Notes: generated from the sequence alone by a model not told the origin. Shown: positions 1 through 7,418, counted from the first letter of the stretch. The stretch: DNA of 15,512 nt from JBBSIG01 sp038232215 (GCA_038232215.1 JBBSIG010000042.1:1-15512); one strand, 5' to 3'. Made by a program: numbers and translations.

Positions 1-697
1 CACGCTGGGCGAGCGTGAGTGCTCGATCCAGCGCCGGCACCAGAAGCTGATCGAGGAGTCGCCCTCGCCCGCCCTCGACGACGAGGCCCGAGCGGCCATG
101 GAGGAGGCCGCGGAGCGCGGCTGTCGCGCCGTCGGATACCGGAACGCCGGCACCTTCGAGTTTCTGCTCGGGCCGGACGGGGTCTTCTACTTCATCGAGG
201 TGAACGCGCGGCTACAGGTGGAGCATCCGGTCAGCGAGCTCGTGACCGGGATCGACATCGTGCGTGAGCAGCTGCGCCTCGCGGCCGGCGAGCCGCTCGT
301 CCTCTCCGGGCGGGCGCCGAGGCGCGGCCATGCGATCGAGGTCCGGATCAACGCCGAGGACTCCACCCGCGGGTTCGCGCCCCGGCCGGGGATCGTCGAG
401 CGCTTCCGGCCGCCTCTCGGTCCCGGCGTCCGGATGGACACGCACGTCGAGGACGGGACGGTCGTGCCGCCGAACTACGACTCGCTGCTCGGCAAGCTCG
501 TCGTCTGGGACGAGAGCCGGCCGCGGGCGATCGCGCGGGCGCTGCGGGCGCTCGGCGAGCTGGAGCTGCGCGGCGTGCCGACCACGCGCGAGGCCGCGAT
601 CGACGTGCTCTCGAGCGAGGAGTTCGGAAGCGGGCGCTACTCGACGACCTACCTGGCGGAGGCGGAGAGCCGCCTGCCCGCCCTCGCGGCTCGATGA
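1..697 (+). CDS. accC: Biotin carboxylase subunit of acetyl/acyl-CoA carboxylase, C-terminal half (5' end outside window)
   Basis: Biotin carboxylase carboxylates the biotin of the carrier protein using ATP and bicarbonate, the first half-reaction of malonyl-CoA (or propionyl-CoA) formation in the cytoplasm. The reading frame is open from base 2 and shows about 231 of the usual ~450 residues. Visible landmarks are the ATP-grasp segment GERECSIQRRHQK near the start, the active-site stretch FIEVNARLQVEHPVSE (catalytic Glu, Asn and Arg kept), the C-terminal-domain motif RGHAIEVRINAED and NYDSLLGKLVVW. The family more often has NTR where this protein has NAR; this is a mild substitution beside the catalytic residues. 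The gene ends 22 nt before nusB, so it probably leads or belongs to the same operon. The biotin carrier gene would be expected just upstream of the window. The family assignment is secure; the acyl-CoA substrate cannot be told from this fragment. Confidence 0.95.
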   Translation, partial: TLGERECSIQRRHQKLIEESPSPALDDEARAAMEEAAERGCRAVGYRNAGTFEFLLGPDGVFYFIEVNARLQVEHPVSELVTGIDIVREQLRLAAGEPLVLSGRAPRRGHAIEVRINAEDSTRGFAPRPGIVERFRPPLGPGVRMDTHVEDGTVVPPNYDSLLGKLVVWDESRPRAIARALRALGELELRGVPTTREAAIDVLSSEEFGSGRYSTTYLAEAESRLPALAAR

Positions 698-719
698 GCG
701 CCCCGGAGCTCGACGGCTG

Positions 720-1097
720 ATGTCCGGGCGCCGGGCTGCGCGGCGAACCGCGCTCGTTCTCCTCTACCAGTGGGACGTCACCGGCCAGCCGCTCGCCTCG
801 CTGTACGAGGGGGAGGCCGATTCCTTCGCGCGCGGGCTGGCGGAGGCCGTGGCGGCGGAAGCGGCCGCGCTCGACGCCCGGATCACCGAGGCCGCGGAGG
901 GCTGGACGGCCGACCGGCTCGGCGCGATCGAGCGGAACGTGCTCCGCATGGCGGTCCACGAGCTCCAGGAAGGATCGGTGCCGGCGGAGGTCGCGATCGC
1001 CGAGGCCGTGGCGCTCGCGAGGCGCTACGCGACCGACGAGGCCGGCCGCCTCGTGAACGGGATCCTCGGCCGGATCAACCGAGAGCCGGCGGCGTGA
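720..1097 (+). CDS. nusB: Transcription antitermination factor NusB
   Basis: NusB is a small all-helical RNA-binding protein that, with NusE (ribosomal protein S10), loads onto boxA of rRNA leaders for antitermination and rRNA maturation. The 125-aa product starts with the family hallmark RRAARRTALVLLYQWDVTGQ and carries the C-terminal block RNVLRMAVHELQ...VPAEVAIAEAVALARRYATDEAGRLVNGILGRI, typical of NusB. Its length is slightly below the usual 130-150 aa. ATG 720 is preceded by GGAG about 11 nt upstream, which is a plausible though distant ribosome binding site. Its stop overlaps the next gene's start (GTGA), which implies translational coupling. accC-nusB adjacency is common in Gram-positive bacteria. 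Confidence 0.95.
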   Translation: MSGRRAARRTALVLLYQWDVTGQPLASLYEGEADSFARGLAEAVAAEAAALDARITEAAEGWTADRLGAIERNVLRMAVHELQEGSVPAEVAIAEAVALARRYATDEAGRLVNGILGRINREPAA

Positions 1098-1294
1098 CGG
1101 CGGAGGACTCGCTGCAGAAGGCCGAGGCGCTGCTCGACCGCCTCGAGGCTGCGCGCCGAGAGCTCGAGGCGCTCGGCGGGGGCGAGCCGGAGCGTGCGCT
1201 CGAGATTCTCGGGGAGCTCGCCGAGCTCGGCAGGGAGGTCGAGGCGGAGCTTCGGCGCGCGCGGGAGCAGGCGGAGCGAGATGCGGACTCCTGA
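1094..1294 (+). CDS. Small helical protein, probably a divergent exodeoxyribonuclease VII small subunit (XseB-like)
   Basis: This is a 66-aa acidic protein starting at a GTG that overlaps the nusB stop (GTGA) and ending 14 nt inside the ispA-like gene. It consists almost entirely of two predicted amphipathic helices separated by a GGGEPERAL turn. This matches the helical-hairpin register of XseB (helix, short turn ending in Leu-Glu-x-Ala-Leu, longer helix rich in Glu/Arg). The position just before ispA is where xseB usually sits. XseB binds XseA to form exonuclease VII, which degrades single-stranded DNA. The usual consensus near the N-terminus (FEEALxxLExIV) is only weakly matched, and no xseA lies in the window. 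The protein could therefore be an XseB relic or an unrelated coiled-coil protein. Codon usage and tight overlaps on both sides support it being a real gene. Confidence 0.6.
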   Translation: MTAEDSLQKAEALLDRLEAARRELEALGGGEPERALEILGELAELGREVEAELRRAREQAERDADS

Positions 1295-2048
1295 CGAGCA
1301 CCGCTCCCTCGTCGAGGGCTATCTCGCCGAGCTGGCCCTCACCCCGGAGCTCGCGGGGCTCGAGGAGGCGATCCGCTACGCGCTCGCGGGTGGCGGCAAG
1401 CGGATCCGCCCCGTGCTCTGCCTCGCGACCGGCGAGGCGGCCGGCTGCGAGCCCGAGCGGCTCCTGCCCGCAGCGGCGGCGGTGGAGCTCGTGCACACGT
1501 TCTCGCTCGTCCACGACGACCTGCCCGCGCTCGACGACGACGACGTCCGCCGCGGGCGCGCGACCCTGCACGTGCGCTTCGGCGAGGCGACCGCGATCCT
1601 CGCGGGGGACGGCCTGCTCGTGGAGGCGTTCAGGCTCGCGCTCTCGTACGGCACTGCCGCCGTCGCGCGGGAGCTCGCCCGGGCGACGCTCGGGATGATC
1701 GGCGGACAGCACCTGGACGTGTCCGGGGCCGCACGGACGGACGAGCTCCACCGCCTGAAGACCGGCCGGCTGTTCGAGGCGGCGATCGGCTGCGCGATCG
1801 AGGTCGCAGAGGTGCCGGAGGCGCTCCGGGCCCCGTGGCGCGCGTTCGCCTCCGAGCTCGGGCTCCTCTTCCAGATCGTCGACGACATCCTCGACGGAGA
1901 CGGCTTCGCGCTCGAGCACGGCAACGAGCGCGCACGGGCGCTCGCCGAGGAGGCCGCGTCGCGGGCCCTGACGCGGCTCGAGCGCGTCGAGGGCGACACC
2001 TCCGTCCTCGCCGACATCGTCTCGGGGCTCGCGGCCCGGACGGTGTAA
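1281..2048 (+). CDS. ispA: Polyprenyl (farnesyl/geranylgeranyl) diphosphate synthase, unusually short
   Basis: Trans-isoprenyl diphosphate synthases condense isopentenyl diphosphate with an allylic diphosphate to make FPP or GGPP, precursors of quinones and undecaprenyl carriers. The 255-aa protein has GGGKRIRP (Lys40, Arg41), the first Asp-rich motif DDLPALDDDD (residues 79-88, with the two-residue insertion typical of bacterial FPP synthase and Phe five residues upstream), KTG (160-162) and FQIVDDILD (197-205). It is 35-45 aa shorter than E. coli IspA. The loop after DDILD that normally carries GK..GKD..K.TYP is replaced by a short segment (GDGFALEHG) with no lysine, and the region before KTG is also trimmed. 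ATG 1281 is chosen because the homologous region begins there; it overlaps the XseB-like gene by 14 nt. It lies 13 nt upstream of tlyA. The family is certain; product chain length and full activity are not. Confidence 0.88.
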   Translation: MRTPDEHRSLVEGYLAELALTPELAGLEEAIRYALAGGGKRIRPVLCLATGEAAGCEPERLLPAAAAVELVHTFSLVHDDLPALDDDDVRRGRATLHVRFGEATAILAGDGLLVEAFRLALSYGTAAVARELARATLGMIGGQHLDVSGAARTDELHRLKTGRLFEAAIGCAIEVAEVPEALRAPWRAFASELGLLFQIVDDILDGDGFALEHGNERARALAEEAASRALTRLERVEGDTSVLADIVSGLAARTV

Positions 2049-2061
2049 GGGGGGCGGGAAC

Positions 2062-2826
2062 GTGAAGAAGCGCCTGGACGTGCTGCTCGTCGAGCGGGGG
2101 CTCGCCGAGAGCCGCGCCCAGGCCCAGGGGCTCGTCCTGGCCGGGCTCGTGCACGGGCACGACAAGCCTGGCGCCCAGCTCGACGAGTCGGTCGAGCTCA
2201 CGGTCGAGCGCCCGCCACGGTACGTGTCCCGCGGCGGCGAGAAGCTCGAGCACGCGCTGGAGGCCTTCGGGGTGGAGGCTCGGGGCCTCGACTGCCTCGA
2301 CCTCGGCGCGTCGACCGGCGGCTTCACGGACTGCCTGCTCCAGCGAGGGGCGGCGCGCGTCGTCGCCCTGGACGTCGGCTACGGGCAGCTACACCCCAGG
2401 GTGCGCGCCGATCCACGCGTGACCGTCCTGGAGCGGACGAACGCGCGCGCCGTCCGCGAGCTCCCGTTCGCCCCCGCGCTCGTCGTCTGCGACGTGTCGT
2501 TCATCAGCGTCCGGACCGTGCTGCCGCCGGCGCTCGCGCTCGCCGCCCCCGGCTGGCGGGCGCTCGTCCTCGTCAAGCCGCAGTTCGAGGCGGGTCGCGC
2601 CGACGTCGGCAAGGGCGGAGTCGTGCGAGATCCAGACGTCCGGCGGCGCGTCGTCCGCGCGGTCGCCGAGGCGGCGCCCGCCTGGGAGGGCGAGACGGTG
2701 GGCGTCGTAGACTCCGGTCTGCCCGGGCCCAAGGGAAACCGGGAGTTCTTCCTGCACCTCGTCCACCGCAAGGGGGCTGCGCTCTCCGATGAGCTCGACA
2801 CCTGGATCGATCGCGCAGTGGCCTGA
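2062..2826 (+). CDS. tlyA: TlyA family rRNA 2'-O-methyltransferase (16S/23S rRNA)
   Basis: TlyA methylates ribose 2'-OH groups of 16S rRNA C1409 and 23S rRNA C1920 (E. coli numbering); its loss gives capreomycin resistance in mycobacteria. The old 'hemolysin' label is considered a misnomer. The 254-aa product has an N-terminal S4 RNA-binding domain (about residues 1-60, ending RYVSRGGEKL) and an FtsJ-like methyltransferase domain with LGASTGGFTD (SAM loop, 81-90), CDVSFIS (143-149), LVKPQFE (170-176) and GPKGNREFF near the C-terminus. The start is GTG 2062, preceded by a G-rich GGGGGGCGGGA ribosome-binding stretch. Its 3' end overlaps nadK by 38 nt. The tlyA-nadK-recN order is widely conserved in actinobacteria and firmicutes. 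Confidence 0.95.
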   Translation: MKKRLDVLLVERGLAESRAQAQGLVLAGLVHGHDKPGAQLDESVELTVERPPRYVSRGGEKLEHALEAFGVEARGLDCLDLGASTGGFTDCLLQRGAARVVALDVGYGQLHPRVRADPRVTVLERTNARAVRELPFAPALVVCDVSFISVRTVLPPALALAAPGWRALVLVKPQFEAGRADVGKGGVVRDPDVRRRVVRAVAEAAPAWEGETVGVVDSGLPGPKGNREFFLHLVHRKGAALSDELDTWIDRAVA

Positions 2827-3652
2827 ACCCGTCCGCCGGGCGGCGGTGATCACGCACGGAAAGGCGCAGACGATCGGGCCCGCCCTCGTGCGCCTGGAGC
2901 GGATCGCGCGCGAGTCCGGCGTCGAGCTCCTGCTCCCGGGCGAGGAGGTCGAGAAGCACGGGCGCGCGCAGGACGACGTCGATCTCTCGGAGGCGGACCT
3001 CGCGATCGTGCTCGGCGGCGACGGGACGATGCTGCGGGCCCTGCAGCGCTTCCTCGGCACGTCCGTCCCGGTGCTCGGCGTCAACTTCGGCCGGGTGGGG
3101 TTCCTGAGCTCGATCGACCCGGCGGAGCTCGAGACGGGACTCCAGCGCGCCTTTGCTGGCCACTACCGGGTGTTCGAGCTGGCCACGCTCTCGCTCGTGG
3201 TGGCCGGGGAGCGGCATGCGGCCGTGAACGACGTCGTCGCCACGAGCGGCGTCCTCGGGCGGATGATCGAGCTCGCGTGGACGGTCGGCGGGGAGGACCT
3301 CGGCAGCCAGCCGTGCGACGGCGTCGTGTGCTCCACACCGTCGGGCTCGACCGCCTACAACCTCTCGAACGGGGGACCCGTGCTCGTGTGGGGGCTCGAC
3401 GCGATGGCCGTGACCTTCGTCGCCCCGCACTCCCTCGACGCCCGGCCGCTCGTCGTCCCGCGCGGCCAGGACCTCGCCGTGGTCAACCGCACGGCCGACG
3501 TCCCGGTCACCGTGCTCGTGGACGGGCACGCGGTCGCGAGCGTGGAGCCGGCGGGCCGGCTCGAGGTGGGGCTCGGCGAGCAACGGAGCCTCCTCGGCAC
3601 GCTGCCCGAGGCGACGTTCTTCAGCCGCTACCGGGAGACGTTCGCCACGTAG
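2789..3652 (+). CDS. nadK: NAD kinase
   Basis: NadK phosphorylates NAD+ to NADP+ in the cytoplasm using ATP or polyphosphate. The 287-aa protein carries the GGDGT motif (76-80), LGVNFGRVGFL (96-106), an NDVV version of the NE/D motif (147-150), CDGVVCSTPSGSTAY (176-190) and a late PHSLDARPLVVP block, all in family order. The usual TPTGSTAY...SAGGP reads TPSGSTAY...SNGGP here, a mild variation. ATG 2789 lies inside tlyA (38-nt overlap). A later in-frame GTG at 2846 would start the protein directly at the first beta strand (ITHGKAQTIG) and is less likely but cannot be excluded. A 62-nt gap follows, the largest in the window, so this may be the last gene of the first operon. Confidence 0.95.
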   Translation: MSSTPGSIAQWPEPVRRAAVITHGKAQTIGPALVRLERIARESGVELLLPGEEVEKHGRAQDDVDLSEADLAIVLGGDGTMLRALQRFLGTSVPVLGVNFGRVGFLSSIDPAELETGLQRAFAGHYRVFELATLSLVVAGERHAAVNDVVATSGVLGRMIELAWTVGGEDLGSQPCDGVVCSTPSGSTAYNLSNGGPVLVWGLDAMAVTFVAPHSLDARPLVVPRGQDLAVVNRTADVPVTVLVDGHAVASVEPAGRLEVGLGEQRSLLGTLPEATFFSRYRETFAT

Positions 3653-3653
3653 C

Positions 3654-3689
3654 CGGCCTCTCGCTTCGAGCCGCGCGGTGGGGAGGCCG
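3654..3689 (+). terminator. Possible hairpin at the nadK/recN junction
   Basis: CGGCCTC (3654-3660) and GAGGCCG (3683-3689) are exact reverse complements. The stem can extend inward by one G-U and one C-G pair, leaving a loop of about 18 nt. It starts two bases after the nadK stop. No T-tract follows, so a classical intrinsic terminator is not shown. It could end the upstream operon in the way suggested for some actinobacterial hairpins without U-trails, or be chance in GC-rich DNA. Confidence 0.25.
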
Positions 3690-3698
3690 CGGGCCGCG

Positions 3699-3704
3699 TA
3701 CCAT
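3699..3704 (+). promoter_or_regulatory. Candidate -10 element (TACCAT) for short-leader or leaderless recN transcript
   Basis: TACCAT fits the actinobacterial TANNNT -10 pattern and ends 10 nt before the recN ATG, which has no Shine-Dalgarno sequence in front of it. That arrangement is typical of leaderless or near-leaderless mRNAs in this phylum. No convincing -35 box is seen 16-18 bp upstream. The call rests on spacing and a degenerate hexamer only. Confidence 0.3.
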
Positions 3705-3714
3705 CATCCCTCGC

Positions 3715-5346
3715 ATGCTGCGCCGGCTGCGCATCGAGAACCTCGTCCTCATCCGGGAGGCCGAGCTCTCCTTCGCGCCCGGGCTGAACGCGATCACGGG
3801 CGAGACGGGCGCGGGCAAGACGATCCTCGCCCAGGCGGTGGGCCTCCTCCTGGGCGGCAGGGGCGACGAGGGGTCGCTCGGGCCGGCGGCCGCCGAGGCG
3901 TACGTCGAGGCCGAGCTCGACCTGCCCGGGGGCGTGCTCGAGGACGACGCGCTGGCGCCCCTCGCCGAGCTACGGCCCGAGGAGGAGGACGGGCTCGTGC
4001 TCGCGCGCCGGATCTTCGCCGACGGACGCACGCGGGCCTACGCCTGGGGGCGGAGCGCCGCGCGCGAGGACGTCGCCCGGGCGGCGGAGCGGCTGATCGC
4101 GATGTCGGGGCAGTTCGAGCAGCGCCGCCTCGCCCGCCCGTCGTTTCAGCTCGACGTGCTCGACCGCTTCGCGGGCGAGGGCCAGCTCCGGCGCCGCGCG
4201 GAGGCGCGCCTGGCGTGGCGGGAGCTGCAGGCTGCCCGCCGGCGGCTGGTCGAGCTCGAGCGGGGCGCGGAGACCGGCGCCGCCCGCCTGGCCGAGCTGC
4301 GCGCCCTCGTGGAGGACACGGAGGGGCTGGAGCCGGGCGCCGAGGCGGAGCTGCGCGCGGCGCGCGAGCGGCTCCGCCATCTCGAGGAGCTGGCCGCGGG
4401 CGCCGCCGCCGCCGCGGCCGCGCTGACCCCGGACGAGGGCGAGGGCGCCGCCGGGCTGGCCGCGGTGGCCGAGCGGGCGCTCGCGCCGCTCGAGCGGCTG
4501 GCACCCGAGCTCGCCCGAGCGGGCGACGAGCTGCGCGACGCCGAGCTCCGGCTCCGCGAGACGGCGAGCGACCTGGCCGCCTTCCTCGCCTCCCTCGAGG
4601 CGGAGCCGGCTCGGCTCGAGGAGGTTGAGGCCGCGCTCGATCGGATCGCCGAGTCCCGGCGCCGCTTCCGCTGCGCCTCCTACGAGGAGCTGCTCGCCCG
4701 GGCCGCCGAGGCGCGCGCGGAGCTGGAGGCGATCGACGACGGCTACGACCCGGCCGCGGCAGCGGCCGAGGCGCTCGCCGTCGCGGAGTCGCACGTCGCG
4801 CAGCTCGCCGCGAGCCTGAGCGAGGCCCGCCGCGCCGCCGCCGGCCCGTTCGCGCAGGCGGTCGGCGCAGAGCTCCAGGAGATCGGCCTCGGCGCGGGCG
4901 AGTTCGCCGCCGAGGTGCGCGTGCTTCCGGGCGGGCCCGGCCCGAGCGGGGAAGACGAGGTCGAGTTCCGCATCCGTCCGAACCCCGGCCTTCCGCTCGC
5001 ACCGGTTGCACAGACGGCGTCGGGCGGGGAACTCTCGCGCGTCGCCCTCGCGATCGCGGCCGTCGCGGGCGGCGAGACGATGGTCTTCGACGAGATCGAC
5101 GCCGGCATCGGCGGCGAGACGGCGAACGCGGTCGGCCGGACGCTCCGGCGGCTGGGCGAGCGGGCGCAGGTGATCGCGATCACCCACCTGCCCCAGATCG
5201 CGAGCCTGGCCGAGCGGCACTTCCGGGTCGAGAAGGTGCCGGGTGACCCGACGCATACGCAGATCGGGCCCCTGTCCGAGGTGGAGCGCCGGGAGGAGCT
5301 GCAGCGGATGCTCGGCGGGGCCGAGTTCCTCTCGAGCGTCCGATGA
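3715..5346 (+). CDS. recN: DNA repair protein RecN (SMC-like ATPase)
   Basis: RecN is an SMC-family ATPase that gathers DNA ends early in double-strand-break repair. The 543-aa protein has the N-terminal head with Walker A GETGAGKT (29-36) and the actinobacterial-style segment SGQFEQRRL where many homologues have HGQHEHQ. A long Glu/Ala/Arg/Leu-rich antiparallel coiled coil follows (roughly 150-400). The C-terminal head has the ABC signature SGGELS (436-441), Walker B MVFDEIDAG (Asp459, Glu460) and the switch stretch ITHLPQIASLAERHF. The length is typical or slightly short. ATG 3715 is chosen because MLRRLRIENLVLI is the expected N-terminus; the frame stays open far upstream but that part overlaps nadK and has no homology. 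Its stop overlaps steA (ATGA), giving translational coupling. Confidence 0.96.
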   Translation: MLRRLRIENLVLIREAELSFAPGLNAITGETGAGKTILAQAVGLLLGGRGDEGSLGPAAAEAYVEAELDLPGGVLEDDALAPLAELRPEEEDGLVLARRIFADGRTRAYAWGRSAAREDVARAAERLIAMSGQFEQRRLARPSFQLDVLDRFAGEGQLRRRAEARLAWRELQAARRRLVELERGAETGAARLAELRALVEDTEGLEPGAEAELRAARERLRHLEELAAGAAAAAAALTPDEGEGAAGLAAVAERALAPLERLAPELARAGDELRDAELRLRETASDLAAFLASLEAEPARLEEVEAALDRIAESRRRFRCASYEELLARAAEARAELEAIDDGYDPAAAAAEALAVAESHVAQLAASLSEARRAAAGPFAQAVGAELQEIGLGAGEFAAEVRVLPGGPGPSGEDEVEFRIRPNPGLPLAPVAQTASGGELSRVALAIAAVAGGETMVFDEIDAGIGGETANAVGRTLRRLGERAQVIAITHLPQIASLAERHFRVEKVPGDPTHTQIGPLSEVERREELQRMLGGAEFLSSVR

Positions 5347-6482
5347 GCTCGGGCTTCGTCGAGTTCAGCGGTCCCGCGAGGATCGACCGCCGCACGAAGC
5401 AGCTCGTGCAGCGGCTGACCGGCTCCGACATCGCGATCGTCGACCACGTCGATCTCGACCGCGTGTCGGCCGAGGAGCTCGTGGAGTCGGGCGTTCGCGT
5501 GGTCGTCAACGTCTCGCCCTCCCAGAGCGGCCGCTATCCGAACCCCGGCCCGCTCCACCTCGTGCGAGGCGGCGTTCGCCTGATCGACGCGCCCGGCGCC
5601 GAGCTCTTCGAGGAGGTGAGCGAAGGGGAGGTGCTGACGGTGCGCGGCGGGAGTCTCTTCCGGAACGGAAGCTGCCTGGTGTCCGGCCGCGTGCTCGAGG
5701 CGCACGAGCTCGCGCGCTCGCTCGCCGAGCAGCGCAGCCGGGTCACCGCCGCGCTCGAGGACTTCGCCGACAACACGATGCGCTACCTCCGCGAGGAGGG
5801 GCGCCTCCTCGCCGAGGGGATCGACTTTCCGATCCTGCGGACGCGCTTCCGCGACCGGCACGCGCTCGTCGTCGCCCGCGGGCCCGGCCACAAACGCGAC
5901 CTCCGCAGCGTGCGTCCGTACGTCCGCGACTTCAAGCCCGTGCTGATCGCGGTCGACGGGGGCGCCGACGCCCTGCTCGAGGCCGGCTTCAGGCCCGACG
6001 TGATCGTGGGCGACATGGACTCCGTCTCGGACCGCGGCCTGCGCTCGGGGGCGGAGCTGATCGTGCACGCGTATGCGGGCGGCGAGGCGCCCGGCGCCGA
6101 GCGGCTCGAGCGCCTCGGCCTCCGCTACGACGGCGTCCGCGTCCCGGGGATCAGCGAGGACGTCGCGCTCCTCCTTGCGTACGAGAAGGGCGCCGAGCTG
6201 ATCGTCGCGGTCGGGACGCACTTCAACCTGCTCGAGTTCCTCGAGCGGAACCGTCCCGGCATGTCGTCGACCTTCGTGACGCGTCTGAAGGTGGGCGAGA
6301 TCCTCGTCGACGCGAAGGGCGTGTCGCGGCTGATCAGCCGGCAGGTGGGGCTGTGGCCGCTCGTCGTCTTCGCGCTGGCCGGGCTCGCGGCGATCGTCGT
6401 CGCCATCGTCGCCTCGCCCGCGCTGCGCCATCTCATCGAGCTCCTCTCGCTCCGGCTGCGCGAGCTCCTGGGCCTCGGCTGA
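5343..6482 (+). CDS. steA: SteA-like protein: thiamin-pyrophosphokinase-like fold with C-terminal membrane anchor
   Basis: Homologues are Rv1697 of M. tuberculosis and SteA of Corynebacterium glutamicum, a cytokinetic-ring protein that acts with SteB and influences septal cell-wall hydrolysis and ethambutol sensitivity (family knowledge). The 379-aa protein has an N-terminal region with GRYPNPGPLHLV (63-74), a middle helical part, and a thiamin-pyrophosphokinase-like core containing VDGGADALLEAGFRPDVIVGDMDS (GDMDS at 223-227) and later VGTHFNLLEFL (290-300). One clear membrane helix (about 337-357, LWPLVVFALAGLAAIVVAIV) and a short amphipathic tail follow. The substrate-binding lore of true thiamin pyrophosphokinase should not be assumed. 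ATG 5343 overlaps the recN stop by 4 nt, and the next gene starts 4 nt after its stop, as expected for a steA-steB pair. Confidence 0.85.
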   Translation: MSSGFVEFSGPARIDRRTKQLVQRLTGSDIAIVDHVDLDRVSAEELVESGVRVVVNVSPSQSGRYPNPGPLHLVRGGVRLIDAPGAELFEEVSEGEVLTVRGGSLFRNGSCLVSGRVLEAHELARSLAEQRSRVTAALEDFADNTMRYLREEGRLLAEGIDFPILRTRFRDRHALVVARGPGHKRDLRSVRPYVRDFKPVLIAVDGGADALLEAGFRPDVIVGDMDSVSDRGLRSGAELIVHAYAGGEAPGAERLERLGLRYDGVRVPGISEDVALLLAYEKGAELIVAVGTHFNLLEFLERNRPGMSSTFVTRLKVGEILVDAKGVSRLISRQVGLWPLVVFALAGLAAIVVAIVASPALRHLIELLSLRLRELLGLG

Positions 6483-6486
6483 GCGC

Positions 6487-7368
6487 GTGTTCGATCTCCG
6501 CTACCACGTCGCCTCGCTGGCGGCGGTGTTCCTCGCCCTGGTGATCGGGATCCTGGTCGGCGTCGGGATCTCGCGCAGCGGAATCACGGACAAGGCCGAT
6601 CTCAAGTCCCAGCAGATCATCAACGCCCGCCTGGAGGGCGAGCTCAACGCGGCGCTCGCCCGCGCCGACGAGCTGAAGCGCGAGCAGGACGCCTTCAGGG
6701 ACTCCTACGGTGCCCTGATGGCCGGCCGCCTGGCGGGCAAGCGGATCGTCCTCCTCCTCGTCGGCTCCGACGACCGCCTACGCACGATCGTCGAGCAGAC
6801 GCTGCTCGACGCGGGCGCGGAGCCGCCCGCCCGGATGAAGGCGCTGAAGGTGCCGATCGACCTGCGGGCGCTCAGGCGCTCGCTCGCCGGCCGGCCCGGG
6901 CTCGCCCGCTACGCGCGGCCGGACCAGCTCGAGGCCCTCGGGCGAGCGCTCGGTGACGAGCTCGTGACGGGTGGTCCGGATCCCCTCTGGAGCACGCTCT
7001 CGGCGCAGCTCGTGGAGGAGCAGGCCGGAGGAGGGAAGCGGTCCGCGGACGGGGCCGTGATCGTCCGCTCGGCGAAGCCGCAGCAAGGGCAACCCGGTCG
7101 CTTCCTGAGCGCGCTCTACGACGGCGTCGGCGCCGCCACCCGCGAGGCCGTCGGGGTGGAGTCGTCCGCCATGGAGCCGTCAGCGATACGCGTCTACCGG
7201 CGGCTCGGGCTCTCGAGCGTGGACGACGTCGACACGCCGACGGGCCGGCTCGCGCTCGCGATCCTGCTCGCGGGCGGGCGGCCCGGCCACTACGGGCTGA
7301 AGGACTCCGCGGAGGACCTGATGCCGCCGGTCTCCCCGGTCGCCCCGCCGGCCCGGCCGACCCGCTGA
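6487..7368 (+). CDS. SteB/MctB family envelope protein (often annotated 'copper transporter')
   Basis: Homologue of Rv1698, called MctB for a reported role in copper efflux in mycobacteria, and of corynebacterial SteB, the partner of SteA in septation. The 293-aa protein starts with GTG 6487 (MFDLRYHVASLAAVFLALVIG). It has one N-terminal membrane helix (about 8-29), a coiled-coil stretch (about 37-80) and an extracytoplasmic domain with no cysteines. A Pro-rich tail ends it. No recognisable copper-binding motif is visible, and the likely absence of a mycomembrane makes a copper pore role doubtful here; pairing with SteA, 4 nt away, favours the division/cell-wall role. The next frame begins at or just after its stop codon. 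Confidence 0.82.
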   Translation: MFDLRYHVASLAAVFLALVIGILVGVGISRSGITDKADLKSQQIINARLEGELNAALARADELKREQDAFRDSYGALMAGRLAGKRIVLLLVGSDDRLRTIVEQTLLDAGAEPPARMKALKVPIDLRALRRSLAGRPGLARYARPDQLEALGRALGDELVTGGPDPLWSTLSAQLVEEQAGGGKRSADGAVIVRSAKPQQGQPGRFLSALYDGVGAATREAVGVESSAMEPSAIRVYRRLGLSSVDDVDTPTGRLALAILLAGGRPGHYGLKDSAEDLMPPVSPVAPPARPTR

Positions 7369-7418
7369 GCGGCCGCCCGGAGCCGAGCTCCACGAGCGTC
7401 GAGCCCCTAAGCGTCCTC

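Noticed and set aside
348..2327. Open - strand frame of 659 codons opposite accC, nusB and ispA
   Set aside because: It lies antisense to genes with clear motifs, its product is a low-complexity Arg/Pro/Ala/Glu mix with no domain, and long antisense frames are expected in GC-rich DNA.
3277..3714. Upstream in-frame extension of recN into nadK
   Set aside because: The extension is Arg/Gly/Ala-rich with no homology, overlaps conserved NadK motifs, and RecN homologues begin at MLRRLRIENL-like sequence.
4381..4430. Run of GCC/GCG alanine codons as a possible repeat tract
   Set aside because: It is part of the alanine-rich coiled coil of RecN and only reflects codon bias.
4743..6431. Open - strand frame of 562 codons opposite recN and steA
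   Set aside because: Antisense to two confident genes and composed of biased, domain-free sequence.
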